Assembly: GCA_044221135.1 (NCBI GenBank)
Contig: JBGAPT010000033.1
Location: forward strand, 1 to 23,221
Direction: 5' to 3'
DNA length: 23,221 nucleotides
Source: UBA4722 sp044221135
GTDB taxonomy: Bacteria > Pseudomonadota > Gammaproteobacteria > DSM-16500
Shown: in pieces, positions 14,423-23,082 of the stretch
Layout: every line of letters starts with the position of its first letter
How positions within the stretch are numbered: position 1 is the first letter of the stretch
Notes under the pieces: generated by a model
The model's database searches: none
Seen by the model: the letters and a program-made list of their open reading frames with translations, nothing else
Told to the model about the DNA's origin: nothing
Translations under genes and position numbers: made by a program

Positions 14423-15451
14423 ATGAAAGCCTTAGCTAAATTAAAAGCTGAACCTGGAATCTGGTTAACGGATGTGCCTATACCTAAAGTAGGTCCGAAT
14501 GATGTATTGGTTAAAATTAAAAAAGCATCGATTTGCGGTACTGATGTACATATTTATAATTGGGATGAATGGGCACAAGAAGTCATACCAGTGCCTTTGA
14601 TTATTGGTCATGAATTTGTAGGTGAAATTGTTGAACTGGGTCATGAAGTCAAAAGCTTTAAAATAGGAGAAAGAGTATCAGGTGAAAACCATATCGCTTG
14701 TGAGTTTTGCCGGAATTGCCGTGCGGGTCGCCGTCATATCTGTCGCAAAAATGAAAGCATTGGTGTAACACGTCAAGGCTGTTTGGCTGATTATTTACTG
14801 ATTCCATCCGTCAATGTTTATCGTATTCCATCTGATATTTCTGACACAATAGCTGCTATTTTAAATCCTTTAGGTAATGCAGTGCATACGGCTTTGTCTT
14901 TTAGTTTACCAGGAGAAGATGTCGTTATTACTGGCGCAGGCCCCGTCGGAATGATGACAGCGGCTGTTGCACGTCACGCTGGTGCAAGACATATTGTGAT
15001 TACGGACATTAATGATTACCGTTTGGAAATGGCAAAAAAAATGGGCGCATCGCTTGCCATTAACACGACAAAAAATACTCTTAAAAATGCGATGGACATA
15101 TTAGATATGCGTGAAGGATTTGATGTAGGTTTAGAAGTATCAGGCAGCTCTATCGCATTCAATGGTATGCTGGATACCATGAATCATGGCGGAAAAGTTG
15201 CATTGCTGGGTTTTTTGCCGCAAAACACGCAAATAAACTGGAACCATATTATTCTGAAAGGATTAGAAGTCAAGGGTATTTATGGACGAGAAATGTTTGA
15301 AACATGGTATAAAATGATTACCATGTTGCAAAGCGGATTGGATGTTTCACCTGTCATTACGCATGAGTTCTCTATGCAGCAATATGAAGATGCATTTGCT
15401 ATGATGCGCTCAGGTCAAAGTGGGAAAGTAATTTTAAATTGGGATGTGTGA
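14423..15451 (+). CDS. tdh: L-threonine 3-dehydrogenase (zinc-dependent)
   Basis: Oxidises L-threonine to 2-amino-3-ketobutyrate with NAD+, feeding Kbl. 342 residues (E. coli 341). Medium-chain dehydrogenase: catalytic zinc ligands Cys38 (ASICGTDVHIYNW) and His63-Glu64 (GHEFVGEI), structural zinc cysteines 93, 96, 99 and 107, all at E. coli positions; the NAD fold has ITGAGPVGMMTA. The TAA of kbl and this ATG are 1 nt apart, and GGAG sits inside the end of kbl at a long spacing, so coupling is likely. It ends before a hairpin at 15486-15523. Confidence 0.98.
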   Translation: MKALAKLKAEPGIWLTDVPIPKVGPNDVLVKIKKASICGTDVHIYNWDEWAQEVIPVPLIIGHEFVGEIVELGHEVKSFKIGERVSGENHIACEFCRNCRAGRRHICRKNESIGVTRQGCLADYLLIPSVNVYRIPSDISDTIAAILNPLGNAVHTALSFSLPGEDVVITGAGPVGMMTAAVARHAGARHIVITDINDYRLEMAKKMGASLAINTTKNTLKNAMDILDMREGFDVGLEVSGSSIAFNGMLDTMNHGGKVALLGFLPQNTQINWNHIILKGLEVKGIYGREMFETWYKMITMLQSGLDVSPVITHEFSMQQYEDAFAMMRSGQSGKVILNWDV

Positions 15452-15485
15452 TCATTAATTTTGTCTTAGTGCAACCTAGAACAGT

Positions 15486-15523
15486 CATGGCGAGCAAAGC
15501 GAAAATATGCTTCGCTCGCCATG
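15486..15523. terminator. Hairpin between convergent tdh and the secreted cysteine protein gene
   Basis: CATGGCGAGCAAAGC (15486-15500) pairs with GCTTCGCTCGCCATG (15509-15523) over 14 of 15 positions around an 8-nt AT-rich loop. It lies 35 bp past tdh and 28 bp past the opposing gene, where a shared terminator would be expected, but no T-run follows on either strand. Best read as a Rho-assisted or 3'-end-protecting hairpin. Confidence 0.5.
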
Positions 15524-15551
15524 TTATGAGAAAGAAGCCTGTTGCGGAGCA

Positions 15552-16007
15552 TTAAGATTCTTGCTTGAAAAAATAAATAAAATAATTATGATAAATTATA
15601 TTTGACATAGGAATGCGCGGCGAATCAGAGTCAAACGTACTATAAGAAATATTTCCATAGCAAGTACTCCAATCAACAGAAGAAATAGAGCTCATCTCAT
15701 ATACTACATGTATAATGCAATAATTAACTTTATCGTCAAATCCTATTTTAACTTGAAAATCCTGCTTTTTCCTTTGACGATCAAAATAAGTATTCTTGGA
15801 ATCTCTGACACAATTCTCATCTTCAACTGTAAATGAAGTAGAATTATGGGTAGCAATAATATCACTATGTTCATATCGAGGAATGATATCAAAAACCTGA
15901 ACTCCTGTTTTTGGAGAAAAAGTATCTCGAAAAGTACATGCAGCATAGCAAGTAGTTTGTATTCCCAACAAGCTAACAATTAATAACAGAGTAATATTTT
16001 TCTTCAT
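15552..16007 (-). CDS. Small secreted cysteine-containing protein, unknown
   Basis: About 151 residues from ATG 16007, which has GAGGAA upstream at good spacing and yields the signal peptide MKKNITLLLIVSLLGIQTTC with cleavage near CYA-ACTF. An ATG five codons earlier (16022) overlaps the aminopeptidase stop as ATGA and is an alternative. The mature part has four cysteines (24, 66, 97, 116), probably two disulfides, and mostly beta-prone sequence with many Tyr, Ser and Asp. I do not recognise the family. It is third in the htpG operon, so it may be heat-induced. Confidence 0.7.
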   Translation of the reverse strand: MKKNITLLLIVSLLGIQTTCYAACTFRDTFSPKTGVQVFDIIPRYEHSDIIATHNSTSFTVEDENCVRDSKNTYFDRQRKKQDFQVKIGFDDKVNYCIIHVVYEMSSISSVDWSTCYGNISYSTFDSDSPRIPMSNIIYHNYFIYFFKQES

Positions 16008-16018
16008 AATAGAGTTCC

Positions 16019-17398
16019 TCATTTAAAATTAAACCGATGCACCAAATAACTAAATAAAGCCCGCAAAGTCATCGCTTCTCCACCCTGCGGCCTACCAGGA
16101 CGAGCTTTAAGATTCCATGCCATCAAATCAAAATGCAGCCAGGGTATTTCATTTGGCACAAATTCTTTTAAAAATAAGGCGGCAGTAATCGCACCACCAT
16201 ATGAATCAGAAGGATTATTATTGATATCTGCAATGGAACTGTTTAATGAATCACGATAGAGTCCAAATAAAGGTAAACGCCAAATAGGATCTATTAATTG
16301 ATTCGCATGACCCATCAAATCTTCTACTACATTATCTTGATTAGAAAATACAGCGGGTAACTCTGTCCCTAACGCAACACGTGCAGCACCTGTGAGTGTT
16401 GCAATATCAACGAGCAAGTCAGGTTGTTCATGAACAGCAGCGCTCAATGCATCTGCAAGTATGACTCTACCTTCAGCATCTGTATTGCCGATTTCAATCG
16501 TGATCCCTTTATAACTTGTAATAACATCACCAGGCCTATACGCATTACCAGCTACCGAATTTTCTACTGCAGGAATGAGTACTCGCAAACAAACAGGCAG
16601 TTTTGCTTCCATAATCATCCGCGCTAAACCCAACACATGCGCCGCACCGCCCATATCTTTTTTCATGAGCTGCATACCAGAAGCCGTTTTGATATCCAAA
16701 CCACCTGTATCAAAGCAAACACCTTTGCCCACCAATGTCACTTTAGGATGTTTTTTATTGCCCCAACGCATATCAAGCAAACGCGGCGCATCATCACTTG
16801 CTCTGCCTACCGTATAAATAGACGCAAAATTTTGTTTAAGTAATTCTTTACCTACTATTTGTTTAAATGTCGCTTGATATTGTTTGGCTAAATGCATTGC
16901 TGCTGCCGCCAATTCAGACGGGCCCATATCATCTGTAGGTATATTAATAAGTGTACGCACTAGATAAATTGATTCAACCATATTATGAATATTTTGTTGA
17001 TCAACGTCTTTAGGTAATACTAATTGTGCAGGCACGCGAGTCGATTTTTTATAGCGCGTAAATTGATAAGCACCTAGACCCCACCCCATTGCAAACTGAA
17101 GATAATCTTGAGCAGACAATTCAAACTGATACTGACCTTCCGGCAAGCATAAAGGCAAAGCACCTGCTGCCCAAAAATCTTTTAAATCTGAAACGATACA
17201 AATCACTTGCGCAAGCTGACCTGCTTGATTGGGTATCAATCTAAACTGTCCTGGCTCACCGCGAAATTGCGTCGTGGTAAGCCAGTTTTTGATAATACTA
17301 TTTTGTTTGGTAAGCCAGACTTGAAAAGCTTCTTTCTTAATAAAAGAAATAGGAACAACCGTTTTTTTGGATCCTGATTTTACGAAACAATTTAGCAT
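16019..17398 (-). CDS. M17 leucyl aminopeptidase
   Basis: Two-metal exopeptidase that removes N-terminal residues from peptides, in the cytoplasm, usually a hexamer. 459 residues, shorter than E. coli PepA (503) because of a reduced N-terminal domain. The catalytic domain shows Lys225 (LVGKGVCFDTGG), Asp230, Lys237, Asp248 (MKKDMGGAAH), and the family signature NTDAEGRVILADAL with Asp307, Glu309 and Arg311. Late motifs DIATLTGAARVALG and SYGGAITAALFLKEF complete it. Its ATG is 1 nt after the htpG stop, so it is cotranscribed and probably coupled, placing a peptidase under the heat-shock promoter. I did not assign pepA or pepB because the N-terminus does not decide. Confidence 0.95.
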   Translation of the reverse strand: MLNCFVKSGSKKTVVPISFIKKEAFQVWLTKQNSIIKNWLTTTQFRGEPGQFRLIPNQAGQLAQVICIVSDLKDFWAAGALPLCLPEGQYQFELSAQDYLQFAMGWGLGAYQFTRYKKSTRVPAQLVLPKDVDQQNIHNMVESIYLVRTLINIPTDDMGPSELAAAAMHLAKQYQATFKQIVGKELLKQNFASIYTVGRASDDAPRLLDMRWGNKKHPKVTLVGKGVCFDTGGLDIKTASGMQLMKKDMGGAAHVLGLARMIMEAKLPVCLRVLIPAVENSVAGNAYRPGDVITSYKGITIEIGNTDAEGRVILADALSAAVHEQPDLLVDIATLTGAARVALGTELPAVFSNQDNVVEDLMGHANQLIDPIWRLPLFGLYRDSLNSSIADINNNPSDSYGGAITAALFLKEFVPNEIPWLHFDLMAWNLKARPGRPQGGEAMTLRALFSYLVHRFNFK

Positions 17399-17399
17399 A

Positions 17400-19334
17400 C
17401 TATTTACCCACCAACTCCAATAACAATTTATTCATCTTCTGCACAAACAACGCTGGTTCTTTTAACTGCCCACCTTCTGCCAACACCGCTTGATCAAATA
17501 GAATTTGCGTCCATTCTTTAAAACGCTCCGTATCTTTTTCATCACGCAACAAACTAACCAACGGATGCACCGGATTCAATTCAAAAATCGGTTTAATGTC
17601 AGCAATCTCTTGCCCAGCTGCTTTTAATAATCTTTGTAATTGCATCCCCATATCATTCTCATCAGCCACTAAACAAGAAGGCGAACTCGTCAAGCGATGT
17701 GAAATACGAACTTCTTTCACTTGCTCACCCAGCACATCCTTCACACGTTGAATAATCCCACTAAATTCTTCCTTCATTTGCTCTTCTTGTTTTTTCTGTT
17801 CTTCCTTAACCTCTTTATTTTCTTCTCCCGCTATTTCATCTAAATTGACATCGCCTTTTGCAACAGATTGTAATGGCCTTCGTTCAAATTCAGACAAATG
17901 CCCCACTAACCATTCATCAATGCGATCAGATAATAATAACACTTCTATTTTATTTTTACGGAAAATCTCCAAATGCGGGCTTGCTTTGGCTGCATTAAAC
18001 GTTTCAGCCGTCATATAGTAAATTTTCTTCTGTTCTGGTTTCATACGGCTTACATATTCTTCAAAAGAAACAGTTTGCGCAGGTGAATCCGATTGGGTGG
18101 AAGAAAAACGAAGTAATTTGGCAATGCGTTCACGATTCGTAAAATCTTCTGCAGGACCTTCTTTCAGTGCATTACCAAACTGGCTCCAGAAAGCCGCATA
18201 TTTTCCTGGATTGTCTTTTACCAATTTATCCAACATATCTAACACACGCTTAACCAAAGCACTACGCAACTTAGTCATCGTCGCATTATCTTGCAAAATT
18301 TCACGTGAAATATTAAGCGGTAATGCATTCGTATCTACAACACCACGTACAAAACGCAAATAATTTGGCATGAATTGCTCAACTTTATCCATAATAAAAA
18401 TGCGTTGAACATATAGCTTTAAACCGCGTTGATGTTGATGCTGCCAAAGATCAAAAGGCGCTTTAGAAGGAATATAAAGTAAACTAATATAATCTAAATT
18501 TCCGCCTTCTACCTGATTATGGCTCCAGACCAAAGGATCTTCAAAATCATGTGCAATATGCTTGTACTGTTCTTTATATTGTTCATCCGTGATCGAATTT
18601 TTAGGAAGCACCCATAAAGCAGTTGCCCGATTTGCCGTTTCCCATTCGATTTCTTTTGTTGCAGGTTCTTTTTCATCAGCCTCCACCATCTTACGCATCA
18701 AGATAGGTAAGTTAATATGATCAGAATATTTGGTAATAATAGTACGTAAACGCCAATCATTCAGAAATTCATCTTCGCCTTCTTTAATATGTAAAATAAT
18801 ATCTGTACCGCGCGTTAATTTTTCTATATTGGCAATCGTATAATCTCCTTTCCCACTGGATTCCCAAGAGACACCATGTTCTTTCGTCAAACCTGCGCGA
18901 CGTGTATTAACAGTGACTTTATCAGCAATAATAAAAGAAGAATAAAAACCGACACCAAACTGTCCAACCAAATGCGCATCTTTCTTTTGATCACCCGTCA
19001 AACGTGCCAAGAAATCACGCGTACCTGACTTTGCAATCGTTCCCAAATTTTCAATCACTTCATCTCGACTCATCCCTATACCATTATCGCTGATAGTAAT
19101 GGTGCGTGCTTTTTCATCAAAGCTAACATGGATTTTAAGTTCTGCATCTGTCTCATAAAGAGCAGCATCAGAAAGCGCTTCAAAACGAAGCTTGTCAGCT
19201 GCATCCGACGCATTAGAAATCAATTCACGAAGAAAGATTTCTTTATTACTGTAGAGAGAATGAACAACGATATCTAACAATTGTGTCACTTCGGCTTGAA
19301 AGTGAAGTTTTTCGGGTTGATGAACGGTCGACAT
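17400..19334 (-). CDS. htpG: Hsp90-family chaperone HtpG
   Basis: ATP-driven dimeric chaperone in the cytoplasm. 644 residues (E. coli 624). The ATPase domain holds IFLRELISNASDAADKLRFE, ISDNGIGMSRDEVIENLGTI, and GQFGVGFYSSFIIADKVTV; the middle domain includes LYVQRIFIMDKVEQFMPNYL and the catalytic-loop Arg in LNISREILQDN; the C-terminal dimerisation domain ends LLLELVGK with no MEEVD, as in bacteria. GGAG lies rather far (12 nt) from the ATG. A sigma-32-like promoter stands at 19378-19406. First gene of an operon with the M17 peptidase and a small secreted protein. Confidence 0.98.
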   Translation of the reverse strand: MSTVHQPEKLHFQAEVTQLLDIVVHSLYSNKEIFLRELISNASDAADKLRFEALSDAALYETDAELKIHVSFDEKARTITISDNGIGMSRDEVIENLGTIAKSGTRDFLARLTGDQKKDAHLVGQFGVGFYSSFIIADKVTVNTRRAGLTKEHGVSWESSGKGDYTIANIEKLTRGTDIILHIKEGEDEFLNDWRLRTIITKYSDHINLPILMRKMVEADEKEPATKEIEWETANRATALWVLPKNSITDEQYKEQYKHIAHDFEDPLVWSHNQVEGGNLDYISLLYIPSKAPFDLWQHQHQRGLKLYVQRIFIMDKVEQFMPNYLRFVRGVVDTNALPLNISREILQDNATMTKLRSALVKRVLDMLDKLVKDNPGKYAAFWSQFGNALKEGPAEDFTNRERIAKLLRFSSTQSDSPAQTVSFEEYVSRMKPEQKKIYYMTAETFNAAKASPHLEIFRKNKIEVLLLSDRIDEWLVGHLSEFERRPLQSVAKGDVNLDEIAGEENKEVKEEQKKQEEQMKEEFSGIIQRVKDVLGEQVKEVRISHRLTSSPSCLVADENDMGMQLQRLLKAAGQEIADIKPIFELNPVHPLVSLLRDEKDTERFKEWTQILFDQAVLAEGGQLKEPALFVQKMNKLLLELVGK

Positions 19335-19377
19335 AGCTCAATGTACTCCTGCAGCTCTTATTAAATTAGGTATATGG

Positions 19378-19406
19378 ATTATAGGGGCGAAATGGGAATA
19401 TTCAAG
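19378..19406 (-). promoter_or_regulatory. Sigma-32 (RpoH)-type heat-shock promoter of htpG
   Basis: On the minus strand, CTTGAA (19406-19401), a 13-bp spacer, then CCCCTATAAT (19387-19378). This fits the RpoH consensus CTTGAA-N13-15-CCCCAT-T closely, and the -10 also contains a perfect TATAAT for sigma-70. The start of transcription would be about 35-40 bp before the ATG at 19334. E. coli htpG is known to be RpoH-controlled. Confidence 0.75.
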
Positions 19407-19472
19407 GTTAGAATCGTGCCCGATTGCGTGCCCGTGCCCGCGCGCGTCTTTTTCATCAATTTTTGTTCCAAG

Positions 19473-19501
19473 ATGACGAACCCCATCAAATCCTCTATAA
19501 T
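19473..19501 (+). promoter_or_regulatory. Promoter of the Nfn-like fusion gene, giving a near-leaderless mRNA
   Basis: ATGACG (19473-19478), a 17-bp spacer, then a perfect TATAAT (19496-19501). The expected start of transcription (about 19507-19509) is only a few bases from ATG 19512. The surrounding CCTCTATAATCC is an 11/12 inverted copy of the htpG -10 region GGATTATAGGGG (19376-19387). Confidence 0.5.
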
Positions 19502-19511
19502 CCAACTCATT

Positions 19512-22500
19512 ATGCTCAAACCAACACTCCAATTAACCGGCTTCACCTTCGCGGAATTATTCCATGCCCAAGGTCTATCCCGCCTTGATGAAACATTTTT
19601 ATCCGCATTACAGCATTTCAGCCCAGCGCTGCATGATGCTCTACTCGCCTATAGACAAGAAACTACCCCATTCACCCCGCAAGCGATAAGTGAATTACTG
19701 ATTGCCTGCGCGACATTTTTAGACACTTTCCTCATTGAATTATTTAATATCGAAACAGCCGCTACTACCGCGCAAGCGCAAACCTTAGCGCAGAATCCTG
19801 TTGCTGCATTCAAAAAATTCTTTGTCCTGCGCCGCGCAAAAAAACAATTAATGCATACAGAGAATTTACCTGATTTTCATACCTTAACTCACTGGTTGCA
19901 CGCACAGTTAAAACAATTCCCCTTGCAAACAGATGATTTAGAACTCGCCATCAGCTTGCTCGCTAATCAATACATTACACAACCTGAACAATTTACAGAT
20001 GACATCGAAAAATTGACACAATGGTGTATACATGCCCTGATCACACCCGAAGCCAAAGCACTTGTCAAACAGTGGACTAGTTTCCGTATTCCTGAACGTA
20101 TTGATTATGAAAATCTTGTTGCTCACGTTCCTATCACTCATGACAAACTCGAACGCTACGCTGCACCCGAAAATAAATTACGCTTGCGCGATGGTTTCAA
20201 ATTGACAGATCCTCGAATGAGCGCCCGCGAAGTACAAGATGAAGTGAATTACTGTATTTATTGTCACGACCATGATGGTGATTTTTGTTCTAAAGGATTC
20301 CCCGTGAAAAAAGGTGATCCTGCTCAAGGCTTCAAGAAAAATCCACTTGATACCATCTTGACCGGCTGTCCTTTAGAAGAAAAAATTTCTGAGATGCATC
20401 TATTAAAACGAGATGGCCACACACTTGCAGCACTCGCCGTCATTATGATCGACAATCCCATGTGTCCTGCAACTGGCCATCGGATATGTAATGACTGCAT
20501 GAAAGCATGTATTTATCAAAAACAAGAACCCGTTAACATTCCGCAAGCGGAAACACGAATTCTAACAGATGTACTTGATTTGCCGTGGGGTGTGGAAATT
20601 TATGATTTACTGACTCGCTGGAATCCGTTACGTAAAAAGCAATGGCTCATGCAACCTTATAACGGACTGAAAGTCATGATTGCAGGGATGGGACCTGCAG
20701 GTTTTACTCTCGCCCATCATCTGTTACTGGAAGGATTTGCTGTAGTCGGATTTGATGGATTAAAAATCGAACCCTTACCTCAACAGTTTGTAGAGGAACC
20801 TATTTATCATTTTGATGAATTGCGTGAATCACTGGATGAACGCCTAATGGCAGGTTTTGGTGGTGTCGCAGAATACGGCATCACTGTACGCTGGGATAAA
20901 AACTTTTTAAAATTAATTTATTTAAGCTTACTGCGTAAACCCTATTTTCAAGTATTTGGCAGCACGCGTTTCGGCGGCACTATTACTATTGATGATGCAT
21001 GGACGATGGGCTTTGATCATTTTGTCTTAGCCGTAGGCGCAGGCCTACCTAAAGCATTAGCTATACCAGGCAGTCTGGCACCCGGCATGCGTCAAGCTAA
21101 CGATTTTTTAATGGCATTACAACTTGGCAATGCCGCTAAAAAAGAAAGTCTCACCAATTTGCAAGTTCGCCTACCTGCCGTCATCATTGGAGGTGGTTTA
21201 ACGGGTGTTGATACGGCTACAGAAGTACAAGCCTATTATATTACACAAGTAGAAAAAACTTTATTTCGTTATGAAAAACTAATCGATCACCATTCTGAAG
21301 AAGAATTATTAAACCAGTTTGATGTAACTTCCTTAGAAATTTTAGAAGAATTTATTGCACACGGCAAAGCAGTACGCCATGAACGTATACGTGCAAAAAA
21401 CGCAAATGAAAAACCCAATTTTATTAAGTTGATTCATCAATGGGGAGGCGTCACAATCGTCTATCGCCGCTCGATGCAAGAATCACCGGCTTATATCAAC
21501 AATCATGAAGAATTAGCCAAAGCACTGGAAGAAGGCGTTTACTATCTGGAAGCACTCGAACCTGCTGCTGTTGATCTTAACCAACATGGACATGTAGAAG
21601 CACTAGTCTGCCATCGACGTTTACGAAAAAATAAAGAAGAATGGGAAGCAACGTTAGAAGAAATACGCATTCCCGCCCGTGCTATTTTTGTTGCAACAGG
21701 CACGCAGCCTAATATTGCTTATGAGTTTGAACACCGAGGTACATTTAAACGCTTAGGTCTGCAATATCAACACTATGAAGATGTAGAGGGAGAATTAACA
21801 GTCCCTCATGGCATAACACATGTCAAAGAAACGGATTTTGGCGCTTTTACTTCTTATCATAAAGATCATTATCGCGTCAGCTTAATAGGTGATACACATC
21901 CTGTTTTCCATGGCAGTGTTGTTAAAGCCATTGCATCCGGCATGCGAACTTATCCCAAAATTCTCGCCGCATTAAAAACACAACTTGGCAAATTAGGTCG
22001 CGAAGAAGAATACCAAACCTTTGCGCAACACATGAAACACTCATTTATGGCGCATATTACCCATCTCGAACGCCGCACTGAAAATGTGATTGAACTCACC
22101 GTACAAGCACTACTTGCCGCAAAACATTTTCAACCAGGACAATTTTATCGTTTACAAAATTACGAAACGTATGCTTCTCGCATTGGCCACACGTCATTAC
22201 AAATTGAACCACTCGCATTAATTGCAGCGGAAGTACACAAATCATCAGGCACTTTAAAATTTATTGTTATTGAAGCTGGCGCAAGCTCTAAACTCTGCGC
22301 CACTTTCCGTCCAGGTGACCCTGTGTCTCTCATGGGACCCACTGGTATACGCGCAAAGATTTCACATGAACACGAAACTGTTTTAATCATTGGTAATCAA
22401 CTTAGCTTTCCCTTATTAAAAAGTTATGGCACTGCACTACGTCAAGCAGGTAATAAAGTCATCTACCTAGGAAATTTCAAAACAAAAGAAGAAGTGTATT

Positions 22501-23036
22501 GCCAAGAAGAATTAGAACAAATTGCTAATGTCATTATTTGGTGCACACTGCATGGTAACCCCATTACTGCACGACGACCGCAAGATTATTCTGCGCAAGG
22601 AGATGCGCTAGAAGTATTATTGCGATATGCGCGACTCTCAAAAAATCCGCACAAACCTCATCCGGAAATTCCATTAACAGATGTAGATCGTATTTATCTT
22701 TCAGGAAATACTCAGTTATTACGCCGCTTTCAGGAAGCAAGAAAAACATCATTGAAAGAATTTTTAATTAAAGATCCTCGCATCATAGGATCCGTCTATA
22801 GCACGATGCAATGCATGCTAAAAGGCGTCTGTGCCCAATGCTTACAATGGCAAGTCGATCCAGAAACAGGACAACGCACCAAAGCCGTATTCGCCTGCTC
22901 TTGGCCAGAACAGCCTTTAGAATTGATTGATTTTAATAATCTGGATGAAAGGCAAATTCAAAATCGATTACAAGAAAAATTGAGTAATCTGTGGGTAGAT
23001 TATCTTTTTGAAAAGCATGTGATTGAGCGAGCGTAA
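19512..23036 (+). CDS. Nfn-like flavoprotein: GltD/NfnB module fused to PyrK/NfnA module
   Basis: Probable multi-cofactor electron-transfer flavoenzyme of 1174 residues; substrate unproven. In order (numbering from this ATG): an all-helical N-terminus (1-230) I cannot assign; a GltD/DPYD-type iron-sulfur domain with Cys248, 251, 259, 286 and 318, 326, 329, 333 for two 4Fe-4S clusters; an FAD fold with GMGPAG at 392-397; an NAD(P) fold with GGGLTG at 560-565, then VYRRSMQESPAYI and VATGTQPN; an FNR/PyrK-like domain (about 844-1014) with FQPGQFYRL, PVSLMGPTG and VLIIGNQL; and a PyrK-like cluster motif Cys1101-X5-Cys-X2-Cys-X18-Cys1129. NfnB and NfnA of bifurcating transhydrogenase have these two halves as separate subunits. 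The frame is open back to 19374, but that stretch covers the htpG promoter, and ATG 19512 follows a TATAAT; ATG 19473 is a second choice. No Shine-Dalgarno is visible. Confidence 0.8.
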   Translation: MLKPTLQLTGFTFAELFHAQGLSRLDETFLSALQHFSPALHDALLAYRQETTPFTPQAISELLIACATFLDTFLIELFNIETAATTAQAQTLAQNPVAAFKKFFVLRRAKKQLMHTENLPDFHTLTHWLHAQLKQFPLQTDDLELAISLLANQYITQPEQFTDDIEKLTQWCIHALITPEAKALVKQWTSFRIPERIDYENLVAHVPITHDKLERYAAPENKLRLRDGFKLTDPRMSAREVQDEVNYCIYCHDHDGDFCSKGFPVKKGDPAQGFKKNPLDTILTGCPLEEKISEMHLLKRDGHTLAALAVIMIDNPMCPATGHRICNDCMKACIYQKQEPVNIPQAETRILTDVLDLPWGVEIYDLLTRWNPLRKKQWLMQPYNGLKVMIAGMGPAGFTLAHHLLLEGFAVVGFDGLKIEPLPQQFVEEPIYHFDELRESLDERLMAGFGGVAEYGITVRWDKNFLKLIYLSLLRKPYFQVFGSTRFGGTITIDDAWTMGFDHFVLAVGAGLPKALAIPGSLAPGMRQANDFLMALQLGNAAKKESLTNLQVRLPAVIIGGGLTGVDTATEVQAYYITQVEKTLFRYEKLIDHHSEEELLNQFDVTSLEILEEFIAHGKAVRHERIRAKNANEKPNFIKLIHQWGGVTIVYRRSMQESPAYINNHEELAKALEEGVYYLEALEPAAVDLNQHGHVEALVCHRRLRKNKEEWEATLEEIRIPARAIFVATGTQPNIAYEFEHRGTFKRLGLQYQHYEDVEGELTVPHGITHVKETDFGAFTSYHKDHYRVSLIGDTHPVFHGSVVKAIASGMRTYPKILAALKTQLGKLGREEEYQTFAQHMKHSFMAHITHLERRTENVIELTVQALLAAKHFQPGQFYRLQNYETYASRIGHTSLQIEPLALIAAEVHKSSGTLKFIVIEAGASSKLCATFRPGDPVSLMGPTGIRAKISHEHETVLIIGNQLSFPLLKSYGTALRQAGNKVIYLGNFKTKEEVYCQEELEQIANVIIWCTLHGNPITARRPQDYSAQGDALEVLLRYARLSKNPHKPHPEIPLTDVDRIYLSGNTQLLRRFQEARKTSLKEFLIKDPRIIGSVYSTMQCMLKGVCAQCLQWQVDPETGQRTKAVFACSWPEQPLELIDFNNLDERQIQNRLQEKLSNLWVDYLFEKHVIERA

Positions 23037-23060
23037 TTATTATATTCAGCGCCCCAATAT

Positions 23061-23082
23061 GTCATTCCCGCGAAGGCGGGAA
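23061..23082. repeat. Half copy of the palindromic repeat at the IS30 junction
   Basis: GTCATTCCCGCGAAGGCGGG followed by AAT: a single arm whose core (23063-23082) fits ATTCCC-N8-GGGAAT exactly. The partner arm is missing inside the window because IS30-type sequence begins immediately after it. In Neisseria the dRS3 repeat has this same ATTCCC-N8-GGGAAT form and is the target of the IS30-family element IS1655 (established from that genus). Confidence 0.8.

Noticed and set aside
15486..15523. Canonical Rho-independent terminator
   Set aside because: The stem is good but no T-run follows on either strand, so it is kept only as a hairpin with a possible termination role.
19374..19511. 46-residue N-terminal extension of the fusion enzyme
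   Set aside because: It covers the htpG promoter, has atypical Pro/Arg-rich composition from a GC-rich simple stretch, and precedes a good TATAAT.
19338..19532. 64-codon minus-strand frame
   Set aside because: Made of the divergent promoter region; its likeness to the opposite-strand reading (DYRG) comes from the inverted repeat.
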